Shown in pieces: positions 36,885-46,100 of a stretch of 64,000 bases of DNA. The position numbers and the translations under genes were made by a program. Below the pieces are notes generated by a model. That model was not told the origin of the DNA. It searched no databases and saw nothing but the letters and a program-made list of their open reading frames with translations. Location of the stretch: contig NZ_PGFJ01000001.1 of assembly GCF_002797815.1 (NCBI RefSeq), forward strand, positions 2,046,001 to 2,110,000, written 5' to 3'. Source of the DNA: Mucilaginibacter auburnensis (GTDB taxonomy: Bacteria > Bacteroidota > Bacteroidia > Sphingobacteriales > Sphingobacteriaceae). How positions within the stretch are numbered: position 1 is the stretch's first letter; each line of letters opens with the position of its first letter.

Positions 36885-37647
36885 GGTTGCAAAGGAAGCT
36901 GGGGCTTTCATTAGAAAAGAGCGCGAAACGTTTGGCGCTGATAAAATAGAATATAAAGGCTTAAATGACCTTGTATCGTACGTTGATAAAACCGCCGAAC
37001 AAATTATTGTGAAAGGCTTACAAACCATACTGCCCGAGGCAGGCTTCATTACCGAAGAACAAACCAACACTATCGTTAGCGAGCGTTATAACTGGATAAT
37101 AGATCCGTTAGATGGTACCACTAATTTCATTCACGGCCTGCCGGTTTTTTCCGTAAGCATCGCGTTGAAAGAACATGAGGAACTGGTTATGGGAGTGGTG
37201 TATGAAGTGAATTTGGATGAATGCTTCTACGCCTGGAAAGACTCGGCGGCGTATCTGAACGGAAAGGAAATTAAAGTAAGCGCGGCTTCAAAAATTTCTG
37301 ATAGCTTACTGGCTACCGGTTTTCCTTATTATGATTTTAGCAAGCAGCCGCAATATATTGCTTTATTTACGCACTTGATGAAAAGCTGTCACGGCTTACG
37401 CAGGTTAGGTTCGGCTGCGGTTGATCTGGCTTACACAGCCTGCGGGCGTTTTGACGCTTATTACGAATATAATTTAAACCCATGGGATGTTGCTGCCGGT
37501 ATAGTAATAGTGCGCCAGGCTGGTGGGCATGTGGTTAATTACAGTGGTGGCAATGAAATATTAAACTCGAGGGAGTTGCTGGCTACTAACGGCAAGCTAA
37601 CAGAAGAAATGTTGGGAGTGATAGAGGAGTACTTCAAAATTAGTTGA
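36853..37647 (+). CDS. Inositol monophosphatase family protein
   Basis: A 264-residue, magnesium-dependent phosphatase of the IMPase/SuhB/CysQ fold. The metal-binding motifs are present: ITEEQ (EE pair), DPLDGTTNFIHGLP and the distal NPWDVAAGIVIVRQAGG. The ATG at 36853 gives the normal [19 protein letters not shown] start; the longer frame from 36811 lies inside gtrA. Natural substrates range from myo-inositol-1-phosphate to other sugar phosphates, and SuhB-type members also affect rRNA transcription; which applies here is not clear. A long inverted repeat follows. Confidence 0.92.
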   Translation: MLEKITQQVIEVAKEAGAFIRKERETFGADKIEYKGLNDLVSYVDKTAEQIIVKGLQTILPEAGFITEEQTNTIVSERYNWIIDPLDGTTNFIHGLPVFSVSIALKEHEELVMGVVYEVNLDECFYAWKDSAAYLNGKEIKVSAASKISDSLLATGFPYYDFSKQPQYIALFTHLMKSCHGLRRLGSAAVDLAYTACGRFDAYYEYNLNPWDVAAGIVIVRQAGGHVVNYSGGNEILNSRELLATNGKLTEEMLGVIEEYFKIS

Positions 37648-37652
37648 ATTGT

Positions 37653-37723
37653 GATTAGAGATTAGTTAATTAGCATTGATTAATGTAATGTAAAACCAAT
37701 CTCTAATTAACTAATCTGTAATC
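37653..37723. repeat. Heptamer-word inverted repeat B, shared terminator-like hairpin
   Basis: The left arm 37653-37673 (words GATTAGA, GATTAGT, TAATTAG) pairs with the right arm 37703-37723 at 20 of 21 positions around a 29-base loop. It fills the 81-base gap between the convergent IMPase and Nfu genes. An ACCAATC word in the loop (37695-37701) matches elements A and C. Confidence 0.7.
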
Positions 37724-37728
37724 AACTA

Positions 37729-38277
37729 TTACAGCGCCTCCGATACTACTTCGGTAACTTCAGGCACCATGCGTTTAAGCAAGTTTTCAATACCTGCTTT
37801 AAGTGTAACAGTTGATGATGGGCAGCCGCTGCATGATCCGCGTAACTCAACAGTTACTACACCCTCGTCAAACGAGCGGTAAGTAATTGCTCCGCCATCC
37901 TGCTCAACAGCCGGGCGCACGTAGTCATTTAATATCTGTTGTATTTTAATTTCGGTATCAGTGCCCTCAAAAGCCACATCTTCCTGCTCCTCTAACTGAA
38001 CTTTGTATTCAGATTCAACCGCGCCTTTTACAAATTCTTTTAATATCGGCTCAATATCGTTCCAGTCAGCATCATCAGTTTTAGTAACAGTAACAAAGTT
38101 GCTGGCGAAGAAAACACCATTTACAAACGAAAATTTGTACAACTCCTTGGCAAACGGCGATTTTTCTGCACTTTCTTTAGTTGCGTAGTCAACACTTCCG
38201 TTTATAAGTAGTTTGTTAACTATAAACTTCATGGTTGCCGGGTTGGGCGTGCTTTCGGTATATACGTTGATGGTCAT
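37729..38277 (-). CDS. Nfu-type iron-sulfur cluster carrier protein
   Basis: A 182-residue protein with an N-terminal Nfu domain (VYTESTPNPATMKFIVN, residues 4-20) and a C-terminal NifU domain. The cluster-binding CxxC is Cys149 and Cys152 in GSCSGCPSSTVTLKAGIE. Such carriers accept a 4Fe-4S cluster and pass it to client proteins; clients in this window could include GltD and MtaB. An exact -7 box lies at 38303-38310, about 26 bases before the ATG. Confidence 0.93.
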   Translation of the reverse strand: MTINVYTESTPNPATMKFIVNKLLINGSVDYATKESAEKSPFAKELYKFSFVNGVFFASNFVTVTKTDDADWNDIEPILKEFVKGAVESEYKVQLEEQEDVAFEGTDTEIKIQQILNDYVRPAVEQDGGAITYRSFDEGVVTVELRGSCSGCPSSTVTLKAGIENLLKRMVPEVTEVVSEAL

Positions 38278-38302
38278 CTTAATCTTATTTAAATTGAATA
38301 AA

Positions 38303-38310
38303 CAAAGTTA
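38303..38310 (-). promoter_or_regulatory. -7 promoter box of the Nfu gene
   Basis: The minus strand reads TAACTTTG, an exact TAnnTTTG match, 26 bases before the ATG at 38277. Confidence 0.55.
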
Positions 38311-38375
38311 AACAGGTTTTTGGTTAATTGTACCCCACAGTTTTGATATGACTGATAAATGACGGGCTTTTATAA

Positions 38376-38446
38376 GATTAGTTATTGAAGATTAAAGATT
38401 AGCAGGCAATGCAAGGCAACCAATCTTTAATCTTTATTGCCCAATC
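38376..38446. repeat. Heptamer-word inverted repeat C (GATTNNN type)
   Basis: Left arm 38376-38403 in register: GATTAGT, TATTGAA, GATTAAA, GATTAGC. Right arm 38419-38446 in register: ACCAATC, TTTAATC, TTTATTG, CCCAATC. The third left word pairs exactly with the second right word; the innermost words pair fully if G-U is allowed in the minus-strand RNA. The right arm ends at the base before the purB stop codon. Confidence 0.7.
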
Positions 38447-39790
38447 TTAAACACCAGTATAATTAGACGGTGTAATAGCTTTTATCTCCGCTTTAACCTC
38501 GTCAGTAACTTGTAGGGTATCTACAAATTCAGCAATGGTTTGCGCGTTGACCTGAGTATTAGTACGGGTTAACTCTTTGAGTGCTTCGTATGGATTAGGG
38601 TACGCTTCACGGCGCAGTATAGTTTGAATAGCCTCTGCAACAACCGCCCAATTAGCTTCTAAATGATTATTTAGAGCGTCTAGGTTAAGCAATAATTTAT
38701 TCAAACCTTTTATGGTTGATTTGATTGCTATTAACGAATGCGCTACAGGTACACCAATATTACGCAATACGGTTGAATCCGTTAAGTCGCGTTGTAAGCG
38801 TGATACCGGTAACTTAGCCGCCAGGTGCTCAAACAAAGCGTTGGCGATACCCAGGTTGCCTTCAGAATTTTCAAAATCAATCGGGTTAACCTTGTGCGGC
38901 ATGGCAGATGAACCAACTTCTCCGGCTTTTATTTTTTGCTTGAAGTAGTTCATTGATATGTAGGTCCACATATCCCTATCTAGATCCATTATGATGTTAT
39001 TGATGCGTTTTAAGGCATCTAACTGGGCGGCAAAATTATCATAGTGCTCAATTTGTGTAGTGTACTGCGAACGGCTTAGGCCAAGTGTTTGGTTAACAAA
39101 GTTGTTTCCAAAGTCTATCCAGTTAATTACGGGGTAAGCCACATTGTGGGCATTAAAGTTGCCGGTAGCTCCACCAAATTTAGCGGCATGCGGCACCTGC
39201 TTCAATAGCGATAATTGTTTTTCAAGACGCTCAACAAATACCTGTATCTCTTTGCCTAAACGGGTAGGAGAGGCCGGCTGACCATGGGTGTGTGCCAGCA
39301 TTGGTATATTGGCCCAGTCGGCTGCGTAACTTTTTAATATAGTCAGCAACTCATCCAACGCTGGATAGTAAACCTCTTCCAAAGCAAGCTTAAATGAAAA
39401 CGGGACAGCCGTGTTATTGATATCCTGAGACGTAAGCCCGAAGTGAATAAACTCTTTATGTGCTTGTAAACCCAGTTCATCAAATTTTTGCTTGATAAAA
39501 TATTCTACCGCTTTAACATCATGATTAGTTACCTTCTCAATATCCTTAATGCTTTGCGCATCAGCCTCATTAAAGTCCAGATAAACACCGCGTAACTTTT
39601 CGGGTGTGTTTTTATCTAAACCTTGAAGCTGGGGTAGCGGATGCTGGGATAAAGCTATAAAGTACTCAATTTCAACATATACACGATACTTAATTAAGGC
39701 AAACTCCGAAAAATATTCAGCCAGTTTAGCTGTGGTATTACGATAGCGTCCGTCAATAGGTGATATAGCTGAAAGTGCAGTAAGATTCAT
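38447..39790 (-). CDS. purB: Adenylosuccinate lyase
   Basis: Catalyses two steps of purine synthesis: SAICAR to AICAR and adenylosuccinate to AMP. The 447-residue protein belongs to the argininosuccinase/fumarase fold, with LSAISPIDGRYRNTT at the N-terminus, the catalytic histidine in LAHTHGQPASPT, and the flexible serine loop GSSAMPHKVNPIDFENSEGN. It is closest to the E. coli-type PurB. An exact -7 box is at 39810-39817. The gene ends in repeat element C, which probably shapes its 3' end. Confidence 0.97.
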   Translation of the reverse strand: MNLTALSAISPIDGRYRNTTAKLAEYFSEFALIKYRVYVEIEYFIALSQHPLPQLQGLDKNTPEKLRGVYLDFNEADAQSIKDIEKVTNHDVKAVEYFIKQKFDELGLQAHKEFIHFGLTSQDINNTAVPFSFKLALEEVYYPALDELLTILKSYAADWANIPMLAHTHGQPASPTRLGKEIQVFVERLEKQLSLLKQVPHAAKFGGATGNFNAHNVAYPVINWIDFGNNFVNQTLGLSRSQYTTQIEHYDNFAAQLDALKRINNIIMDLDRDMWTYISMNYFKQKIKAGEVGSSAMPHKVNPIDFENSEGNLGIANALFEHLAAKLPVSRLQRDLTDSTVLRNIGVPVAHSLIAIKSTIKGLNKLLLNLDALNNHLEANWAVVAEAIQTILRREAYPNPYEALKELTRTNTQVNAQTIAEFVDTLQVTDEVKAEIKAITPSNYTGV

Positions 39791-39809
39791 TGATTTTTAA
39801 ATTTTGGTG

Positions 39810-39817
39810 CAAAGGTA
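39810..39817 (-). promoter_or_regulatory. -7 promoter box of purB
   Basis: The minus strand reads TACCTTTG, an exact TAnnTTTG match, 20 bases before the purB ATG. Confidence 0.55.
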
Positions 39818-39887
39818 ACATTTTTTAACCCACCCAAAATTCCTTTTTGACGAGCGGCTGACATAAGTGGATAAATATTTTATCAGG

Positions 39888-39922
39888 AAACTTTGGAGTC
39901 TAAAAATGTTTCCATAGTTTTG
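39888..39922 (+). promoter_or_regulatory. Promoter and overlapping operator of the TetR-RND operon
   Basis: TTTG (39892-39895), 19 bases, then TAGTTTTG (39915-39922) is a textbook Bacteroidota promoter. An inverted repeat, AAACTTTGGA (39888-39897) with TCCATAGTTT (39911-39920), matches at 9 of 10 positions and covers both promoter elements. A repressor bound there would block transcription; the adjacent TetR gene is the obvious candidate. Confidence 0.65.
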
Positions 39923-39935
39923 ACCAATCAAACAA

Positions 39936-40547
39936 ATGGTTCAAATAGATAGAATTTTACAGGGCGGAGAGGAACTGTTTTTAAAAGCAGGAATTAAAAG
40001 CGTTACCATGGATGACATTGCCAGGCAGGTTGGTATGTCAAAAAAAACCATCTACCAGTTTTTTAAAGACAAAAACGAACTGGTAATAGCATTGGTGAGG
40101 AAAAAGCTGGAAGAAGATGAGTTCATGATCAAAGATATTATTGCAAAGTCAACCAATGTTATAGAAGAAATGATCAACATGATGAAATGCTCAGAAGAAG
40201 TGTTTTCGCGCATCAATCCAATAGTTATACATGATATGCAAAAGTATCATCCCGGGGCGTGGGACGTATTTCAGAATTTTAAAGCAGATGTGATCATCCA
40301 CACATTGGAAGAATTATTAAGCAAAGGTGTTAAACAAGGATATATACGCCCGGATATTGATGTAAAGATAATAGCTCGCATGCGGGTAAGCCAGGTAGAG
40401 ACAGGTTTCAATACGCAAATTTTCCCCATGGCCGAGTTTAATCCATGGAAGGTGCAAAGCCAGTTTTTAGAGCATTTCAATTATGGTATTTGTACACTAA
40501 AAGGATATAAACTTTTAAATAAATACAAAAATATCGAAGAAGAATAA
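39936..40547 (+). CDS. TetR/AcrR family regulator of the RND pump
   Basis: A 203-residue one-component regulator. The N-terminal helix-turn-helix is typical (GIKSVTMDDIARQVGMSKKTIYQFFKDKNELV, residues about 18-49, quoted here only as the region TMDDIARQVGMSKKTIYQFF). The C-terminal ligand domain is variable. It is the first gene before tolC, adaptor and pump genes on the same strand, and its promoter is overlapped by a palindrome, so self-repression and pump control are likely. The inducer is unknown. Confidence 0.92.
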   Translation: MVQIDRILQGGEELFLKAGIKSVTMDDIARQVGMSKKTIYQFFKDKNELVIALVRKKLEEDEFMIKDIIAKSTNVIEEMINMMKCSEEVFSRINPIVIHDMQKYHPGAWDVFQNFKADVIIHTLEELLSKGVKQGYIRPDIDVKIIARMRVSQVETGFNTQIFPMAEFNPWKVQSQFLEHFNYGICTLKGYKLLNKYKNIEEE

Positions 40548-40622
40548 TGGCTGCTGACATAGGGCTGTCACCTATCACAAGTTATTTTGAAACTAAAACA
40601 TAATCACACACAACATATATAC

Positions 40623-41978
40623 ATGAAACATTTACTTATTATAATGTCTTTAGCGCTCGGTCTGGGTTATACTGGCTATGCGCAGCAGGCACCGCAAACG
40701 CACAGTTTTTCGCTGGCGGACTGCATTAACTATGCTTATCAGCATCAGGATTCTGTGAAAAACGCGCAGTTAGATGTACAAAGCGCAGAGTATAAAGTTA
40801 AAGAAACTATTGGGATCGGATTGCCACAGATTAATGGTTCAGCTACATTTCAGGACTTTATCAAACCTCCCGTATCTGTAGGGCCTAACTTCCTTAGCGG
40901 GCAACCTATTGATCCTAAAGCAAGGTTAGTAACTTTTCCTTTCGGACCAATTAAATATAATAACACTTACTCTTTGCAAGCAACTCAATTGTTGTTCAGC
41001 GGCACCTTCATAGTGGGTTTGCAGGCTGTTAAAACTTTTAAGGAACTGTCAGAACGTAGTTTAATCCGTTCAAAAATCGAAACTAATGTTAACGTAACTA
41101 AAGCATACTATCAGGTTTTGGTAAGTGGCGAGCAGATCAAATTACTCGATGCAAACATAGCCCAACTTAAACAACAATTTGAGCAGACTGCCCAACGCAA
41201 CAAGCAAGGTTTTGTTGAAAAAATTGATGTTGATCGTTTAGATGTGCAGTACAACAATTTGGTTACCAATAGAGAAAATGTGGTTAGGGCGTTGGTTCTG
41301 TATAATCAGATGCTCAAGTTTCAAATGGGAATGCCTGTAGAAGATGAGCTATTGTTGACAGACAAACTTGAAAGTATCAACATTGCTGCACAGGTAGGGC
41401 CTAACACAGTTGACACAACATTTTATCGTAATCGTATAGAGTATAAGTTATTGCAAACCAACATTACGTTAAATGAGTTGGATGTAAAAAGCCGTAAAGC
41501 TGAGTTTTTACCTACGTTTGCTTTTAACGCAGGTATTGCCGGTGTGTTTCAGGAAAATCAAACCAAGTTTCTGTATGATAACGTTTACTACAATAGTTAT
41601 ATAGGCCTAAGCTTAAATATCCCGATCTTTAGTGGAGGCCAACGTTTAAACCGGTTGCGTCAAACACAAATTAGTGTGCTCAAAGCAAAAAACGATTTGA
41701 GTAATGCTGCAAACGGATTTAAATTAATGGCTAATGCTGCCAATGTTACTTACCTTAATAGCTTGCAGTCGCTTAACAATCAAAAACGTAGCCGCGAATT
41801 GGCGCAGGAAGTGCTGAGGGTTGCAAAGATAAAGTATGAGCAAGGTGTTGGCTCAAGTGTTGAGGTGACTCAGGCGCAAACAGAATTGGAAAATGCCGAC
41901 AACCAATATATTCAAGCTTTGTACACAGCTCTGATCAGCAAGGTTGATGCCGATAAAGCTTACGCACGTATTAATTAA
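40623..41978 (+). CDS. TolC-family outer-membrane efflux channel
   Basis: A 451-residue outer-membrane factor that forms the exit duct of the tripartite pump. The signal peptide (MKHLLIIMSLALGLGYTGYA) supports the ATG at 40623 over the in-frame ATG at 40587. Two TolC repeats are visible, with long coiled-coil helices (VKNAQLDVQSAEYKVKE and VTQAQTELENADNQYIQALY) and the strand-helix motif SLNIPIFSGGQRLNRLRQ. It is separated from the TetR gene by 75 bases and from the adaptor gene by 26. Confidence 0.95.
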   Translation: MKHLLIIMSLALGLGYTGYAQQAPQTHSFSLADCINYAYQHQDSVKNAQLDVQSAEYKVKETIGIGLPQINGSATFQDFIKPPVSVGPNFLSGQPIDPKARLVTFPFGPIKYNNTYSLQATQLLFSGTFIVGLQAVKTFKELSERSLIRSKIETNVNVTKAYYQVLVSGEQIKLLDANIAQLKQQFEQTAQRNKQGFVEKIDVDRLDVQYNNLVTNRENVVRALVLYNQMLKFQMGMPVEDELLLTDKLESINIAAQVGPNTVDTTFYRNRIEYKLLQTNITLNELDVKSRKAEFLPTFAFNAGIAGVFQENQTKFLYDNVYYNSYIGLSLNIPIFSGGQRLNRLRQTQISVLKAKNDLSNAANGFKLMANAANVTYLNSLQSLNNQKRSRELAQEVLRVAKIKYEQGVGSSVEVTQAQTELENADNQYIQALYTALISKVDADKAYARIN

Positions 41979-42004
41979 ACTAAATCACACTTACACAACA
42001 TACA

Positions 42005-43105
42005 ATGAAAAAAACATTATACATACCCGCATTATTGCTTTTGGCTGCCTGCTCACAGCAAAAAGACAAAAAAACCGAGCTTGCTGAACTAAAAAAGCAA
42101 CAGGCTGAATTAAACGAGAAGGTTGCGAAATTACAAGCCGAAGTAGGTTCAACAGATTCTGTGAAAACTTCTGATGTATCTGTATTTAAAGTTGAGGCAG
42201 GTAAATTCAGCAATTATGTAGAAGTACAAGGCAAAATTGACGCTGAAGAGAACGTTACCGCTTATCCGCAGGCTCAGGGCACAATTACTGCTATTTATGT
42301 AAAAGCCGGACAGCGTGTTAGCAAAGGCCAAACGTTGGTTCAGTTAGACAACAGCGTGCTAAAACAACAATTGGCGCAAGCTGAGGCACAGGTTGAATTA
42401 ACGAACACACTTTATCAGCGTCAGAAAAACCTGTGGGATCAAAAAATCGGTACCGAGGTGCAGTTCTTGCAAGCTAAAACAAACCTGCAAACCACACAAA
42501 AACAGTTAGACGCGCTTAAGCAACAGGCTGCACTTTACAGTATTAAGTCGCCAATTAATGGTTCGGTAGAAACTATGGATCTAAAGTTAGGTCAGGTTGC
42601 CGGCCCTGGTATCACAGGTATCAACATAGTGAATGATAACAGCTTAAAAGTTAAAGCAAACGTTCCTGAATCATACGCGGCAAGCGTTCGTACAGGAAAC
42701 AGTGTTAAGGTTGTTGTACCTGATGCTAAAGATTCAGTTACAACAACTATCAACTTTGCTGCTAAAGCGATAGATCCGGTTTCACGTAGCTTCCCGGTTG
42801 AAGTGAAGTTGCCCACCCGTGCTTCGTTACGTCCTAACATGACTGCAGTATTGAAAATAGCCGACTACACTAACAATAAAGCAATCGCAATACCGCTTAA
42901 AGCCATCCAGCAGTCAGAAACAGGCGATTATGTTTTTCTGAACGAGAACGGAGTAGCTAAACGCGCGGTTGTAACCGAGGGTTCTATTTCAGGCGGTATG
43001 GCTGAGATCAAATCGGGCCTAAAAGCTGGCGACCAGGTAATAGTTGATGGTGCTGCAGATATTGAAGAGGGTGATAAAGTGCGTGTATTACAAGGAATTA
43101 AATAA
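42005..43105 (+). CDS. RND efflux periplasmic adaptor (membrane fusion lipoprotein)
   Basis: A 366-residue lipoprotein: the lipobox LLAAC puts the acylated cysteine at residue 16. A coiled-coil stretch (about 22-48) precedes the biotin-lipoyl hybrid motif, split as VTAYPQAQGTITAIYVKAGQ and YSIKSPINGSVETMDLKLGQ around a helical hairpin. Beta-barrel and membrane-proximal domains follow. It bridges the inner-membrane pump and the TolC channel. It lies between those two genes in the operon. Confidence 0.95.
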   Translation: MKKTLYIPALLLLAACSQQKDKKTELAELKKQQAELNEKVAKLQAEVGSTDSVKTSDVSVFKVEAGKFSNYVEVQGKIDAEENVTAYPQAQGTITAIYVKAGQRVSKGQTLVQLDNSVLKQQLAQAEAQVELTNTLYQRQKNLWDQKIGTEVQFLQAKTNLQTTQKQLDALKQQAALYSIKSPINGSVETMDLKLGQVAGPGITGINIVNDNSLKVKANVPESYAASVRTGNSVKVVVPDAKDSVTTTINFAAKAIDPVSRSFPVEVKLPTRASLRPNMTAVLKIADYTNNKAIAIPLKAIQQSETGDYVFLNENGVAKRAVVTEGSISGGMAEIKSGLKAGDQVIVDGAADIEEGDKVRVLQGIK

Positions 43106-43129
43106 GTGGCATTTTAAAGAAATCCCTTT

Positions 43130-46100
43130 ATGAAAGATATTGAAAAAGAATTTAAGCCATCAAGTTGGTCTATAGACAATAAGACGGCTATATATGCGCT
43201 GGTTGTGCTGCTTACCATCTTAGGTTTGGTAAGCTATAACAATCTGCCGAAAGAGAACTTCCCGGATATAGCTCAATCAAAAGTGTATGTGCAGACGCAA
43301 TACATCGGACAATCTCCGCAGAATATTGAAATATTGGTTACACGCCAGATAGAGAAACGACTGAAATCTCTAAAAGGTTTAAAAAAGGTAACTTCAGATT
43401 CGCGTGATAACATTTCAATTATTACAGCCGAATTTAACGGTAACGTTAAAATTGAAGATGCTAAGGATGATGTTAAAGAAGCGGTTGATAAGGCAAAGCC
43501 CGATCTGCCTCAAAATGATAACAACCTGAAGGAACCAACCGTCTCTGATATTAACGTAGCCGACCTGCCTATTCTTTATGTTAATATATCAGGCAACTAC
43601 GACCTGAAGAAATTGAAAGAGTATGCCGATAACCTGAAGGATGCCATTGAAAGCATGAAAGAAATTTCAAAGGTAGATATGGTTGGTGCACTTAAACCGG
43701 AAATTCAGATCAATGTTGACCTGAATAAAATGGGAGCAGCCCAAATAAGCTATACTGATATTACCAACGCAATAGGGTATGAAAATATCATTACATCTGC
43801 CGGTGGTTTGAAGGTTGACGGTATGCGCCGTAGTTTAGACATTCGTCAGGATTTTAAAACTGCTGATGAAGTTGCCGCGATGGTGATACGTAATCCTACT
43901 GGTAAAGCGGTTTACCTGCGCGATATTGCAGAGGTGAAAGACGCTTTTCACGAACAGGAGAGCTACGCCCGTTTAAAAACAAATAAGGATACAGAGTTTA
44001 AAAACGTAATTACACTTAACGTAAGTAAACGTACCGGGGAAAACCTTATCGGTGCATCCGATAAGATATTTGAATTGATCAAAGAGAAAAAAGCTAATGA
44101 GTTTCCTAAAGGATTAGATGTAACCGTTACAGGTGACCAGAGTGATAAAACCCGTACAACTGTTGATGACTTGGTTAATACCATTATTATTGGTTTCGTA
44201 TTGGTAACCATCATTCTGATGTTCTTTATGGGGACTACTAACGCTTTGTTTGTGGCGCTTTCTGTACCATTATCATGCTTTATAGCATTTTTAGTGATGC
44301 CTGCCATTGGCTTTACGCTGAACATGATCGTTCTGTTCTCGTTCCTGCTGGCTTTGGGTATAGTGGTGGATGATGCTATTGTGGTAATAGAAAACACCCA
44401 CCGTATTTTTGATAATGGTAAAGTGCCTATTCAAAAAGCAGCTAAGATGGCAGCCGGAGAGGTGTTCTTACCTGTGTTATCAGGTACCATGACCACCCTT
44501 GCACCATTTGTGCCGTTGGCATTCTGGAATAGCTTGATAGGTAAGTTCATGTTCTTCCTACCAATAACGTTGATCATTACGTTATTAGCGTCGCTGGTGG
44601 TAGCTTATATCATTAACCCGGTTTTCGCAGTTGATTTTATGAAGCCTCACGTTAAAGGTGAGCACGATCACCCTAAATTCGACAAGTCGGTTAAACGTGC
44701 AATGATAGGCTTTGGTATAGTGGCTGTAATCGCATACCTGGTGAATTTTGGCATGGGTAACTTTGTAGTATTTGCGGCTGTTTTGTATCTGCTTAACCAT
44801 TTTGTGTTTGTAAAATGGATTGATGCTTTCCAAAACAAAGCATGGCCCAAAATTCAAACCGGATACGCCAATTTGCTTGAAAAAGCGGTTAAAGTACCCG
44901 GATGGGTGCTGGTTGGTACCATAGGCTTATTTATATTCAGTATATTCTTTACTGTAGTACGTAGCCCTAAGGTGGAGTTCTTCCCTCAAGCCGATCCTAA
45001 CTTTGCGTTTGTATACATTACATTGCCAAAGGGTACTGATCAGGCTTATACCAACGAGGTTACCAAAATTTTGGAGAAAAAGGTAGCCGCCGCTGTTGAA
45101 CCTGATAAAGACGTGGTGTCATCAATCATATCCAACGTAACGGTGAGTGTTACCGACCCTCAGGATGAGGATCAGGGCAACTATCCAAACAAGGGTAAAA
45201 TTGCTGTGGCGTTTGTGAAGTTTGGTGAGCGTAAAGGCAAAGATACCAAGATAATAATGCAGAATATCCGGAAAGCGGTAGTGGGTATTGTACCGGGTGC
45301 AAAAATAACTGTTGACCAGGAGAGCGGTGGCCCGCCAACGCAGAAGGATATCAGTATTGAAATTGCCGGCGACAACCTTGATACTTTGGTAAGAACTGCC
45401 AACAATCTTAAAAAATATATTGAAAAACAAAACATCGGCGGTATTGAAGAGCTTTCTGCAGATGTACAGGATGATAAACCACAGATAGTATTTGATATTA
45501 ACCGCGAACGTGCAAATCGCGAGGGTATAAGTAGTGCTCAAATAAGTCAGGCATTAGCTACAACGCTTTATGGCTGGAAAGCAGCGGATTTTAGAAACAC
45601 TACTGAGGACGATTATGAAATAAACGTTCGTGCCCGCGAAGAGCAACGCTATGATCTGGACGCAATACGTAACCTTAAAATTACGTATCGCGACATGGCG
45701 ACAGGTGGCGCTGTTAGGCAAGTACCTATATCTGCATTTAGTGATGTACGTTATGCCAATACATTCAGCAATATTAAACACAAACAGCAAATTCGTGTAA
45801 TTACGCTCGGATCAAACGTTTTAAAAACAGGTGGTTACAATGCAAATGATGTAAATGCGCAGATAGCTACTGCTATGAAGAACTTCAAGACTCCTGCCGG
45901 TGTTACGTTACGCATGGGCGGCGGTCAGGAAGATCAAACAGAAGCAGCAGTATTCTTACTGTCAGCTTTGGGTGTATCATTTATGCTCATCCTGATAATT
46001 TTGATGATGCAGTTCAACTCCGTAGGTAAAACGTTCATCATCATCAGCGAGATTTTGTTCAGTATTATTGGGGTGTTGTTAGGCGTAAGTATTTTTGGTA

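Noticed and set aside
39856..39868. GGCTGACATAAGT occurs here and at 46546-46558, on both sides of the pump operon
   Set aside because: A 13-base repeat is expected several times by chance in 64 kb, and the second copy starts in a stop codon; no symmetry supports a binding site.
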